Below, one piece after another: positions 26,582-34,698 of a stretch of 64,000 bases of DNA; position 1 is the stretch's first letter, and each line of letters begins with the position of its first letter. Below the pieces are notes generated by a model. The model saw only the letters and a program-made list of their open reading frames with translations, did no database searches and had not been told where the DNA came from. This DNA is from Anaerolineae bacterium (lineage in GTDB: Bacteria > Chloroflexota > Anaerolineae > Aggregatilineales > Phototrophicaceae): contig JAGWBD010000007.1 in NCBI GenBank assembly GCA_021296065.1, positions 27,146-91,145 on the forward strand, read 5' to 3'. The translations under genes were made by a program, and so were the position numbers.

Positions 26582-28495
26582 ATGATTCCACTCTCGATCA
26601 TGTTCATCTTGGGCAGCGTGCTGCTGGGCGCCGGGGCCTTGCTGGCGCCGGCCCTGCCCGGCGGCAAGGCGCGCGTTGGCCTCGGCGCCGCGCTGACTCT
26701 GGCGCTGGTGCTTTGCGGCGCGCTGGCCTGGACGATGCTGTTCGGCTGGGACACGCTGGTCATCGATTATCTGCTGTTCGCGCTGGTCACCGCCGTCCTG
26801 CTGGGCGGGACCCTTGGGCGCGGGCATCTGGCCGCTGCGGGGCAGGATGCGGACGCCGATGACGCCGACATGGCCTGGCCGGGCAGGACGGAGCTGGCCT
26901 TGTTCGCGCTGGCAGGCGCGCTCTTCGCCCTGCCGGTAGTGCTGCTGCCGGTGCCACTGGACACCGACGCCCAGGGATTCGGCTATTTGGCGCTGATGAC
27001 CCGTCTGGCTGGCAGCCTGGACAATCTGGCGCCCTTCCATCCGGAGACAGACTATCTATATGCGCCGGGTTTCAGCACGCTGGTGGCCTGGCTCAGTGAG
27101 AAGTTGGGCCATCCCGTACACCAGGTGATGTTTGCCTTCGCGGCGGTGCTGGGCCTGATCAATGTCTGGCTGGCCCATGACCTCGGGGCGGACCTCGGCG
27201 GCCGTCGGCTGGGGCGGGCCGTGGCCCTGGCCATGGGCGGGGGCCTGGGGCTGTTTCTGGCCTACATGGATTCGCATTTCACGACCCTGCTGGCGCTGGT
27301 CTTCGCGCAGGGCTTCATTCTTTGCGCGTTGCGTTACCAGCGCGCCGGTCAACGTATGGACCTGGCCTGCGCCGGTCTGTTGCTGGCCGCCGTAACGCTC
27401 TCGCATCCGGACACCACCGTCCTCCTCGCCCTCGGCTTCGGCCCCTGGCTGGTGACGATGTGGGCGGGCGAACCCCGCCCGGACCTGCGGCGCTGGTTAA
27501 TGTTGCTGGTTGGCGCGCCGCTGCTGGCCTTGCTACTGGTCAGCCCCTGGCTGCTACGCATTGCTCCTCTACTGGGCGGTGAGATTGTCTCGCCCTTCAC
27601 GCGCAGTTCCTCGCATGTCCTGACGATGCTCGTCTTGCACGGTGTCTGGAGCTGGCCGCTGGCGCTGATCGGGGCGCGGGCGGGCTGGCGGCAGCGGCAA
27701 CAGGCGACCCTGCTGGCTCTTGGCTGGCTGTTGCTCTGCGCCGATTTCGCCTTCATCGGCATCAGCGAGCGCATCGCGCCCTGGCTGCCGCTCTTCCGCT
27801 ACGACTATCCCTTCAGCATCGCCTGGCACGGGCCGATCATCCCCCTGAGCCTGCTGGCGGGGCAGGGCCTGCTGACGCTGTGGGGCAAGCTCGAAGGGCG
27901 TCGGCCGCAAGGGCCGTGGCGACGGGCGGGTCGGGCCTTGTTTGCTCTTGCTTCGCTGCTGGTGGCGGGGGCGCTGGTTTTCCCGTCGCAGTTGCTGGCC
28001 TTCAGCAAGGGGCGCGTCGCTTTTCACGGCGCATTCGCCTCGGAGGCCGACGTGGCCGCCATGACCTGGCTGCGCGAGCACACGCCGCCAGACGCGCGCG
28101 TGCTCAACTTTCCGGGCAGTGAGCCGGGCAGTTCCTGGGAAGGCGACTGGGCGGCTGTGATCAGCGAGCGCGACAGCGTCTACTATCGCGGTCAGCCTTT
28201 CTTCCGCGGCGATGAAGCCAGCCTGGAGGAGCAGGAGCGATTGCGGGCTTTCTGGCTGGATCCCGCGGACCCGTCGCATGAAGCGCTGTTGCTCGACGCG
28301 GGCATCGACTACGTGCTGCTGCCGCAGATCGTGGCGGCGCCGGAAAGTTTCGCGCGGGCCTGGCGCTGGCATGAGCCCGACGCCTGGAAACTGCCCATGG
28401 TCTCGGCGGTGGCGGCGGCGGCGTATCTGGAGCGGGTCTTCGAGCAGGACGGCGCGCAGGTCTATGCGCTTCGGGTAGGGGACGACGATGGCTGA
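26582..28495 (+). CDS. Polytopic membrane protein, glycosyltransferase-39-like
   Basis: 637 aa with about 12-13 hydrophobic segments between residues 5 and 475, followed by a C-terminal soluble domain that ends in DGAQVYALRVG. An acidic first-loop motif (LDTDAQGFGYLALMTRLAG near 122) is placed like the catalytic Asp of family-39 (PMT/ArnT-type) glycosyltransferases, which use lipid-linked sugars. The C-terminal domain (TWLREHTPPDARVLNFPG) is typical of such membrane proteins. Sequence identity to a characterised enzyme cannot be claimed. Its end overlaps the acyltransferase by eight bases, suggesting a joint role in lipid or envelope synthesis. Confidence 0.75.
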   Translation: MIPLSIMFILGSVLLGAGALLAPALPGGKARVGLGAALTLALVLCGALAWTMLFGWDTLVIDYLLFALVTAVLLGGTLGRGHLAAAGQDADADDADMAWPGRTELALFALAGALFALPVVLLPVPLDTDAQGFGYLALMTRLAGSLDNLAPFHPETDYLYAPGFSTLVAWLSEKLGHPVHQVMFAFAAVLGLINVWLAHDLGADLGGRRLGRAVALAMGGGLGLFLAYMDSHFTTLLALVFAQGFILCALRYQRAGQRMDLACAGLLLAAVTLSHPDTTVLLALGFGPWLVTMWAGEPRPDLRRWLMLLVGAPLLALLLVSPWLLRIAPLLGGEIVSPFTRSSSHVLTMLVLHGVWSWPLALIGARAGWRQRQQATLLALGWLLLCADFAFIGISERIAPWLPLFRYDYPFSIAWHGPIIPLSLLAGQGLLTLWGKLEGRRPQGPWRRAGRALFALASLLVAGALVFPSQLLAFSKGRVAFHGAFASEADVAAMTWLREHTPPDARVLNFPGSEPGSSWEGDWAAVISERDSVYYRGQPFFRGDEASLEEQERLRAFWLDPADPSHEALLLDAGIDYVLLPQIVAAPESFARAWRWHEPDAWKLPMVSAVAAAAYLERVFEQDGAQVYALRVGDDDG

Positions 28496-29360
28496 ACCCT
28501 GCCCGTCGGACTTCGCGCTGGCCCTGCGTCAAAACGCGCGCGACATGCTTGGCGCCTTCCTGCCGCGCTACCCCGAGGCCGCGCTGCCGCTGGTGCGCGG
28601 GCCGGCGCGGGACATCACGCGTCTGGTCTTTCAGTACGAGCGGTTGGTAGGCGAGACGGACCTGGTGCAGGCCTCGCAGTGGTTGCTGCCCGCCTTCACC
28701 CGCAGCGTAGAGCCGGTCAACCTGCCGGACCCGGCCATCGCGCCCGGTCAGCCGCTGCTGGTTGTGGGCAACCACGCGGGGGTCATGGACGCCATGGCGC
28801 TGTTCGCCTTGACGGGTCGGCCGGACCTGAAGGTCATCACCGCCGAACGTCCAATTCTGACACTGCTGCCCAATATCGCGCAGCATCTGATTTTGCTGCC
28901 GGAGGCTGGCGGGCGACGCATCCGGGTCTTGCGCACTGCCCTGGCGCATTTGCGCGGCGGCGGCGCGCTGCTGAACTTCCCCGCCGGTCGCATCGAGCCG
29001 GACCCGGCCTGGTACGATAACGCGGCGGAGTCGCTGGCGGACTGGTCGGCGGAGGGCATCGAGCTCTTCGCACGCCAGGTGCCTCAGTTGACAATCCTGC
29101 CTGCAGCGGTCAGTGGTGTGATTTCGGCGCGCGCCCTGCGTTCGGCCCCTGCGCGCCTCTATAGAGAGGGACGGCGTCGTTCCTGGGTGGCGGCCACGCT
29201 GCAGGTGATGTTCAGTCGCTGGCGCGACAGCGAGGTGACGCTGCGCTTCGGTGATCCGCTGGTTGCCGGCCCGGGGGTCGCCGCGCAGGTGCTGGCGACG
29301 ATGGACAATCTGCTGCGCGCTTCGCTGCGCGAGGGCTCTGGCAGGGCGGGGCGGTGGTGA
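28488..29360 (+). CDS. PlsC-like acyltransferase
   Basis: 290 aa with the glycerol/lysophospholipid acyltransferase motifs: block I NHAGVMD (residues about 95-101, matching NHxxxxD), block [12 protein letters not shown] near 163 (FPEGT-like) and a following PxxP-like VPQLTILPAAVSG. The family transfers acyl chains to lysophosphatidate or related acceptors at the membrane. The N-terminal region is helical and not obviously transmembrane. It overlaps the membrane-protein gene by eight bases. The exact acceptor is unknown. Confidence 0.83.
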   Translation: MAEPCPSDFALALRQNARDMLGAFLPRYPEAALPLVRGPARDITRLVFQYERLVGETDLVQASQWLLPAFTRSVEPVNLPDPAIAPGQPLLVVGNHAGVMDAMALFALTGRPDLKVITAERPILTLLPNIAQHLILLPEAGGRRIRVLRTALAHLRGGGALLNFPAGRIEPDPAWYDNAAESLADWSAEGIELFARQVPQLTILPAAVSGVISARALRSAPARLYREGRRRSWVAATLQVMFSRWRDSEVTLRFGDPLVAGPGVAAQVLATMDNLLRASLREGSGRAGRW

Positions 29361-29435
29361 TTTATCGCGGGCCCTCCTATTCCAACTGTTGGTGAGCGTC
29401 TTGCCCGGCCTACCTGTGAACACTGGAGCCAACTC

Positions 29436-30227
29436 ATGCAGCCTCTGACCTTCGTGCACATCAGTGATTCGCACGTGATGAGGGACCCGACCAGAAGGGG
29501 GTGGGAACGAGGCCCCTCGCTGCCGGGCGCCAGGGCGCTGGTCCGTGAGATTGAGGCGCTGCCCGCGCCGGTGGCCTTCGTGCTGCATACGGGCGACGTC
29601 AATCACGACCCGGAGCGCGAAGATGAGTACCGTCAGTCGCTTGAGCTTTACCGCCAGTTGAGCGTGCCGGTGTACTTCCTGCCGGGCAACCACGACCGCA
29701 ATGTCTGGCTGCAGCGCGTGCTGCGAGGCGTCGAAGGTCCCGGCCCTCACGCCGACCAGGAGCTTGAGACTGGCGGCGTCCAGTTCCTTTTGCTGGATAG
29801 CAGCGCTACGGACGCGGGCGGCAACGTGGGCCACGGGCAACTTGCGCCAGGGCAACTGGCCTGGCTGGAACAACGCTGCGCGGCGCAGGACAGTCGTCCG
29901 CTGGTGGTGGCGCTGCATCATCATCCGCTGGCCATCGGGGTGTCCTGGCTGGACGACCTGATTTTGCTCAATGGTGATGCGCTGCATGAAATTCTGTTGC
30001 TGGCGCGCGGTCGCTTGCGCTGCGTCCTCTACGGACATATCCATGAGAGCCTGTTGACCTTGCGCCACGGCATCCCCTACCAGAGCGTGCGCGGCAGCTG
30101 GTTCCAGAACCGGACCTGGTTCGGCCAGGAGACGGAATTCCCGGAGCCACTGCAGTGGCCGGGTTACAACCTGGTCACGCTGACGGAACAGGACACTTTC
30201 ATACGCCATTGCCGCGTGCGCCTGTGA
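29436..30227 (+). CDS. Metallophosphoesterase, CpdA/Icc-like (array copy 1)
   Basis: 263 aa calcineurin-like phosphoesterase. All five metal-binding motifs are present: SDSH near residue 11, TGDVNHDPE near 52, GNHDRN near 87, ALHHHPL near 156 and YGHIHES near 197. This pattern with GHIHE matches the class III cyclic-nucleotide phosphodiesterase family (CpdA). The substrate could be cyclic AMP or another phosphodiester. It is the first of four tandem paralogues and the only one upstream of the ATPase-nuclease cassette. The C-terminus (ITLTEQDTFIRHCRVRL-like) is shared by all copies. Start ATG with GGAG eight bases upstream. Confidence 0.88.
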   Translation: MQPLTFVHISDSHVMRDPTRRGWERGPSLPGARALVREIEALPAPVAFVLHTGDVNHDPEREDEYRQSLELYRQLSVPVYFLPGNHDRNVWLQRVLRGVEGPGPHADQELETGGVQFLLLDSSATDAGGNVGHGQLAPGQLAWLEQRCAAQDSRPLVVALHHHPLAIGVSWLDDLILLNGDALHEILLLARGRLRCVLYGHIHESLLTLRHGIPYQSVRGSWFQNRTWFGQETEFPEPLQWPGYNLVTLTEQDTFIRHCRVRL

Positions 30228-30277
30228 GGCGTGGCCGGTGGTGGTGTTTCGCCGGTTCAGGGTGGCCCGCTCAGGTG

Positions 30278-30300
30278 TATACTGAGGGACATTCAGGAGG
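30278..30300 (+). promoter_or_regulatory. -10 box and strong ribosome site of the ATPase-PIN cassette
   Basis: TATACT (30278-30283) and AGGAGG (30295-30300) precede the ATG at 30307 by 23 and 6 bases, giving a short leader with an optimal Shine-Dalgarno. This suggests the cassette carries its own promoter. The -35 region is weak. Confidence 0.5.
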
Positions 30301-30306
30301 TTCGCC

Positions 30307-31662
30307 ATGGCTGAGGGACCGCAAGGCATCACGGCGATCACTGTCGGTGGCTACAAGTCGATCCGTGACGAGACGACCATCGAAATCCGCCCGTTGACCA
30401 TCCTCGCCGGCACGAACTGCTCGGGCAAATCCAGCATCATGCAACCTATGTTGATGATGAAACAGACGCTGGACGCGACTTATGATCCAGGGCCGCTATC
30501 AATCAATGGGCCGAATGTCCGATTCACGAAATACAAGCAGTTTGTTCCACGAGCGCACAACGACCTTGATCATATTCTGGTCGCAGGATACGAAACCTGT
30601 TTCCAAATGTTTGAATATATTGGGACACTTAAACTGAAAAGCGAATTCACTGTTGGAGAGAGTGCTTACCGCAAAAAAGAACTTCGACTTTCGAGGACGA
30701 CGGGAAACTATTATGGACAGGACTTTGACATGGTACCAGGAATGAGCAGTGCTGAGATCATTCGACAAATTGAAACTATTTTTTCTAACGTCTCCAGTGT
30801 GATTGAGATTGAGGAAGCAGAAATTGTATCGCAAAGGTGTTTTCTGTATTTCGGAACGATTGAGAAACACAGTCGACCCGGCAGACAGTATACGATTAGA
30901 ATCTCGAACCCATTCATAAGTCCGGCCATTGTGTTGGAACCTGCAATCAAGAACCTGATACATGTCCCCGGCTTGCGGGACAATCCTTTACGTTCCTATC
31001 CTGTAGCATACGTCCAGGGGCCCGGATTTCCCGGCCAATTCCAGAATTATACTGGAAGTCTGCTTTTGCACTGGATGGAGGAGAGTGATGACAGATTTGT
31101 CCAGGTAGAGAGTGACTTGACCCATCTGGAATTGACAAGGTGGGTAAAGCCAGAACGAGTTGATGATGCAAATGTTGAAATTCAGGTGGGTCGTTTGCCG
31201 GTTCGCGCAAGCGAAAATCCCAAGGAGGATCTGGTCAGTATTGCTGATGTAGGCATCGGCGTTTCACAGGTCTTGCCGGTGCTGGTGTCTTTAAGGGCAG
31301 CGGAACCCGGCCAATTGGTTTACGTCGAACAACCTGAAATGCATTTGCATCCGCGCGCGCAGGTCGCGTTGGCCACAGTATTGGCGGATGCTGCAAAGAG
31401 GGGCGTGCGCGTCGTCGTTGAGACGCACAGTTCATTACTGCTGCAAGGAATAATGACTCTGATTGCCCAGGACAAGCTTGACCATGAAGATGTGATGCTG
31501 CACTGGTTCACGCGGGACAAGGAAGGCTATACGAAAGTCGACAGTGTGGAACCGGACCGGAACGGGGCCTATGGCGACTGGCCTGAAGACTTCGGGGATG
31601 TTGAACTGGGAATTCAAAAGCAACATCTGGATGCAGTTGCTGAACGCGAATTCGCTACGTGA
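30307..31662 (+). CDS. AAA-family ATPase with DUF3696-like C-terminus, candidate defence ATPase
   Basis: 451 aa ABC/SMC-like ATPase. Walker A is GTNCSGKSSIMQ near residue 37, after a typical lead (ITVGGYKSIRDE). The lid region up to residue 300 is long and diverged. The Walker B-like segment is VEQPEMHLHPRAQ near 341, and the H-loop is VVETHSSLLLQ near 375. The C-terminus (YGDWPEDFGDVELG) matches the DUF3696 tail of COG4938-type ATPases. Its stop overlaps the start of a PIN-like nuclease (31659), so the two work as a pair. GC content and codon use are clearly lower than in the flanks, which fits horizontal acquisition. Confidence 0.82.
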   Translation: MAEGPQGITAITVGGYKSIRDETTIEIRPLTILAGTNCSGKSSIMQPMLMMKQTLDATYDPGPLSINGPNVRFTKYKQFVPRAHNDLDHILVAGYETCFQMFEYIGTLKLKSEFTVGESAYRKKELRLSRTTGNYYGQDFDMVPGMSSAEIIRQIETIFSNVSSVIEIEEAEIVSQRCFLYFGTIEKHSRPGRQYTIRISNPFISPAIVLEPAIKNLIHVPGLRDNPLRSYPVAYVQGPGFPGQFQNYTGSLLLHWMEESDDRFVQVESDLTHLELTRWVKPERVDDANVEIQVGRLPVRASENPKEDLVSIADVGIGVSQVLPVLVSLRAAEPGQLVYVEQPEMHLHPRAQVALATVLADAAKRGVRVVVETHSSLLLQGIMTLIAQDKLDHEDVMLHWFTRDKEGYTKVDSVEPDRNGAYGDWPEDFGDVELGIQKQHLDAVAEREFAT

Positions 31663-32201
31663 ATTCATCTCCTGGCAGCAAATCTCTGGTCATCGACGCC
31701 AACATCGCACGGGCAGCCGGAGAAAACATTGCAGGGCCGTCCAGGCCTTGTAGCGATTTCCTGGAAGCTGTCAGGGAACACAAACACAAGGTCGTGTTTA
31801 CGCCGGATGTTCTGAGTGAATGGGATGAGCATGGTTCCAGGTTTACGAGTGGTTGGCGGGGCAGGATGCTAAGGACGAATCAAATCATTTTCCTGCCTGA
31901 TGCAAAAGATCACACGCTACGCAACAGCGTCAGCAACCAGGCAAATGATGACGGTTCACGAACAGCAATGCTCAAGGATGTCCATTTGCTGGAAGCGGCC
32001 CTCGCTGCAGACAGGAGGGTCGCGTCGATGGACGATCGTGCACGCAGTCACTTTCTTGCAGTCAGTCCGCAGATAGACATCATTAGGGGCATCATGTGGG
32101 TCAATCCCGACACTGATTCGGTGTATTGTCTGGACTGGCTGCAGCGCGGCGCGCCCATCGAACGCGAACGGCAGCTTGGCTACCAACACAGAAACCAATA
32201 G
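31659..32201 (+). CDS. PIN-like domain nuclease paired with the DUF3696-type ATPase
   Basis: 180 aa. PIN-type acidic residues appear in the expected order: Asp in LVIDANIARAAG near residue 13, Glu in FTPDVLSEWDEHG near 50, Asp in MLKDVHLLEAALAADRRVA near 107 and Asp in SMDDRARS near 124. PIN proteins are Mg-dependent RNases, often toxins. The C-terminal 45 residues are extra. Its ATG overlaps the ATPase stop by four bases, and its TAG is followed directly by the ATG of metallophosphoesterase copy 2. I know of no named system with exactly this pair and infer a toxin- or defence-like role. Confidence 0.68.
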   Translation: MNSSPGSKSLVIDANIARAAGENIAGPSRPCSDFLEAVREHKHKVVFTPDVLSEWDEHGSRFTSGWRGRMLRTNQIIFLPDAKDHTLRNSVSNQANDDGSRTAMLKDVHLLEAALAADRRVASMDDRARSHFLAVSPQIDIIRGIMWVNPDTDSVYCLDWLQRGAPIERERQLGYQHRNQ

Positions 32202-32987
32202 ATGCAAGCCCTGACCTTCGTCCACATCAGTGACTCGCACGTGATGACAGACCCCGACAGGACAGGGATGCAATACGGTCCCTCGTTGCCGGGCACTGAA
32301 GCCCTGATACGCGAGATTAACGGACTGCCCTGTCAAATTGACTTCGTGCTTCATACCGGTGACGTCCTCCACGACCCGGAACGGGAAGAAGAGTATCAGC
32401 AGGCGTTGGAACTGTATCGTCGGTTAAGCGTGCCGGTGCACTTTCTGCCTGGCAATCACGACCGTAGCGACTGGTTGCAGCGCGCCCTGTTGGGTCGTGA
32501 AGCTCCCGCAGCCCATGCCGACCGGGAGTTTGAGGCCGGCGGCGTGCAATTCCTGTTGCTGGACAGCAGCGTCCCCGTCGTCGGCGAGCATCAGGGCCAG
32601 CTGGAGCCGGAGCAACTGGCCTGGCTGGAGCAGCGCTGTGCAGCGGATGACCCGCGGCCGCTGGTGGTGGCGCTGCACCACAACCCGCTGTCGCTGCTCG
32701 TCCCCTGGTTTGAGCACATCGTGCTACGCAACGGTGAGGCGTTGCATGAGGTTTTGCTGCTGGCACGAAATCGCTTGCGCTGCGTTTTTTGCGGTCACAT
32801 CCACGAGAGCTCGCTGACCCTGCGTGACGGCATCCCCTACCAGAGTGTGCGCAGCAGCTGGCTTCAGATGCAGACCTGGTTCGGCCAGGAGCATCTTTAC
32901 ATGGAGCCACTCCGGTGGCCGGGCTACAACCTGGTCACATTGACGGAACGCGACACCTTCGTGCGTCATTGCCGGGTTCGTATGTGA
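32202..32987 (+). CDS. Metallophosphoesterase, CpdA/Icc-like (array copy 2)
   Basis: 261 aa paralogue with SDSHVM, TGDVLHDPE, PGNHDRS, ALHHNPL and CGHIHES at the same places as copy 1. It starts on the base after the PIN gene stop (TAG then ATG) and has no clear ribosome site of its own, so it should be translated by coupling to the cassette. If the cassette was inserted here, it displaced this gene's former leader. Activity as in the CpdA family is inferred from the motifs. Confidence 0.87.
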   Translation: MQALTFVHISDSHVMTDPDRTGMQYGPSLPGTEALIREINGLPCQIDFVLHTGDVLHDPEREEEYQQALELYRRLSVPVHFLPGNHDRSDWLQRALLGREAPAAHADREFEAGGVQFLLLDSSVPVVGEHQGQLEPEQLAWLEQRCAADDPRPLVVALHHNPLSLLVPWFEHIVLRNGEALHEVLLLARNRLRCVFCGHIHESSLTLRDGIPYQSVRSSWLQMQTWFGQEHLYMEPLRWPGYNLVTLTERDTFVRHCRVRM

Positions 32988-33037
32988 GCCAGGGCCGGCT
33001 TCTTGTCGGGCCTGTTGGTCAGCGGTAGATTGCACGC

Positions 33038-33823
33038 ATGCAGGCCCTGACCTTCGTCCACCTCAGCGACTCGCATTTGATGGCGGACCCTGACGGGCAA
33101 GGGTGGCAGCCCGGGCCCACCTTCGCTGCCACCGAAGCCCTGGTGCGCGCGCTGGAGTCCTTGCCCGCGCCCTTTGCATTCCTGCTGCATACCGGCGACG
33201 TCGTCCACGACCCGGAGAGCGAAGAATCGTATCGGCAAACGCTGGCGCTGTATCGTCGCCTGAACGTGCCGCTGTACTTTTTGCCCGGCAATCACGACCG
33301 CGGCGTCTGGCTGCAGCGGGTCCTGTCAGGCAGGGAGGATCCCGGACACCACGCCGACCAGGAATTCGAATGCAGTGGCGTACAATTCCTGTTGCTTGAT
33401 AGCAGCGTCCCCACTGCGGAAGGGGGCCACGGGTACCTTGCGCCGGAGCAGCTGGCCTGGCTGGAACAGCGCTGCGCGGCGCCGGACGTCCGCCCGCTGG
33501 TGGTGGCGCTGCATCACAATCCCCTGTCGCTGGCGGTGTCCTGGCCGGAAGACCTGATATTGCGCAACGGCGAGGCGCTACACGAGATCCTCTTGCTGGC
33601 GCGGCATCGTCTGCGCTGCGTGCTGTACGGACACATCCATGAAAGCCTGTTGACCCTGCGCGACGGTATCCCCTATCACAGCGTGCGCGGCAGCTGCTTC
33701 CAGTTGCGGACCTGGTTCGGCCAGGCAGCCCTTGCGCCGGAGCCGCTCCAGTGGCCTGGCTACAATCTCGTCACGCTGACCCAACGAGACACTTTCATAC
33801 GTCATTGTCGCGTGCGCCTGTGA
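33038..33823 (+). CDS. Metallophosphoesterase, CpdA/Icc-like (array copy 3)
   Basis: 261 aa paralogue, all metal motifs kept (LSDSHLM, TGDVVHDPE, GNHDRGVWLQ, ALHHNPLSL, YGHIHESLL). The gene begins 50 bases after copy 2. Its N-terminus (QALTFVHLSDSHLM) and C-terminus (RDTFIRHCRVRL) are close to copies 1 and 4, showing duplication in tandem. No strong ribosome site was seen; a weak one may exist in the spacer. Confidence 0.87.
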   Translation: MQALTFVHLSDSHLMADPDGQGWQPGPTFAATEALVRALESLPAPFAFLLHTGDVVHDPESEESYRQTLALYRRLNVPLYFLPGNHDRGVWLQRVLSGREDPGHHADQEFECSGVQFLLLDSSVPTAEGGHGYLAPEQLAWLEQRCAAPDVRPLVVALHHNPLSLAVSWPEDLILRNGEALHEILLLARHRLRCVLYGHIHESLLTLRDGIPYHSVRGSCFQLRTWFGQAALAPEPLQWPGYNLVTLTQRDTFIRHCRVRL

Positions 33824-33909
33824 GGCGCGGCCGGCAGGGTGAAGTCGCCGCAGTTTTAGCAGTCGGTGAGTATCTTGTGCCGCCTGCCTGTGTCCTGTAG
33901 AGTCTGACC

Positions 33910-34698
33910 ATGAAACCCCTGACCTTCGTTCACCTCAGCGACTCGCACCTGGCGACGGACCCCGCCTGGAGCGGCCCGCTGACCGATTTCCTGCCGCGGC
34001 CGGGCGCCGAAGCGCTGGTGCGCGAGATCGCGGCGCTGCCCGTGTCGATTGACTTTGTGCTGCACACCGGCGACGTTCACAGCGACCCGGAACGCCCGGA
34101 GGACTATCAGCAATCCGCCGAGCTCTACCGCCAGTTGCGCATGCCGGTGTATTACCTGCCCGGCAATCACGACCGCGGCGACTGGCTGCAGCGCGTGCTG
34201 ATGGGACGCGAGGAGCCCGCAAGGCACGCCGACCAGGAATTCGAAATCGGCGGCGTGCAGTTTCTGCTGCTGGACAGCGGCGCGCCAAACATGGACGAAC
34301 ACTATGGCTGGCTGGAGCCGGAACAACTGGACTGGCTGACGCAGCGTTGCGCGGCGGACGACGCACGGCCGCTGGTGGTGGCCGTGCACCACAACCCGCT
34401 GTCGCTGGTGGTGCCCTGGCTGGACGGCATTTTGCTGCGCAACGGCGAGGCATTGCACGAAGCGCTCCTGCCGGCGCGTTCGCGCCTGCGCTGCGTGTTC
34501 TACGGCCACATCCACGAGAGCATTCTGACGCTGCGCGACGGCATCCCCTACCAGAGCGTGCGCAGCAGCTGGTTCCAGACGCAGACCTGGCACCAGCAGG
34601 CCGACCCTTACAAGGAAGCGCTGCACTGGCCAGGCTACAACCTCGTCACCCTGACCGAACGCGACACCTTCGTACGTCATTGCCGGGTGCGCCTGTGA
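33910..34698 (+). CDS. Metallophosphoesterase, CpdA/Icc-like (array copy 4)
   Basis: 262 aa paralogue with LSDSHLATD, TGDVHSDPE, PGNHDRGDWLQ, VHHNPLSLVV and YGHIHESIL. It is 86 bases downstream of copy 3. Its TGA overlaps a GTG start for the large membrane protein at 34695, so this copy is physically linked to the ABC/MoxR operon. Compared with copies 1-3 it has the most different second half (MDEHYGWLEPEQLDW). Confidence 0.87.
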   Translation: MKPLTFVHLSDSHLATDPAWSGPLTDFLPRPGAEALVREIAALPVSIDFVLHTGDVHSDPERPEDYQQSAELYRQLRMPVYYLPGNHDRGDWLQRVLMGREEPARHADQEFEIGGVQFLLLDSGAPNMDEHYGWLEPEQLDWLTQRCAADDARPLVVAVHHNPLSLVVPWLDGILLRNGEALHEALLPARSRLRCVFYGHIHESILTLRDGIPYQSVRSSWFQTQTWHQQADPYKEALHWPGYNLVTLTERDTFVRHCRVRL

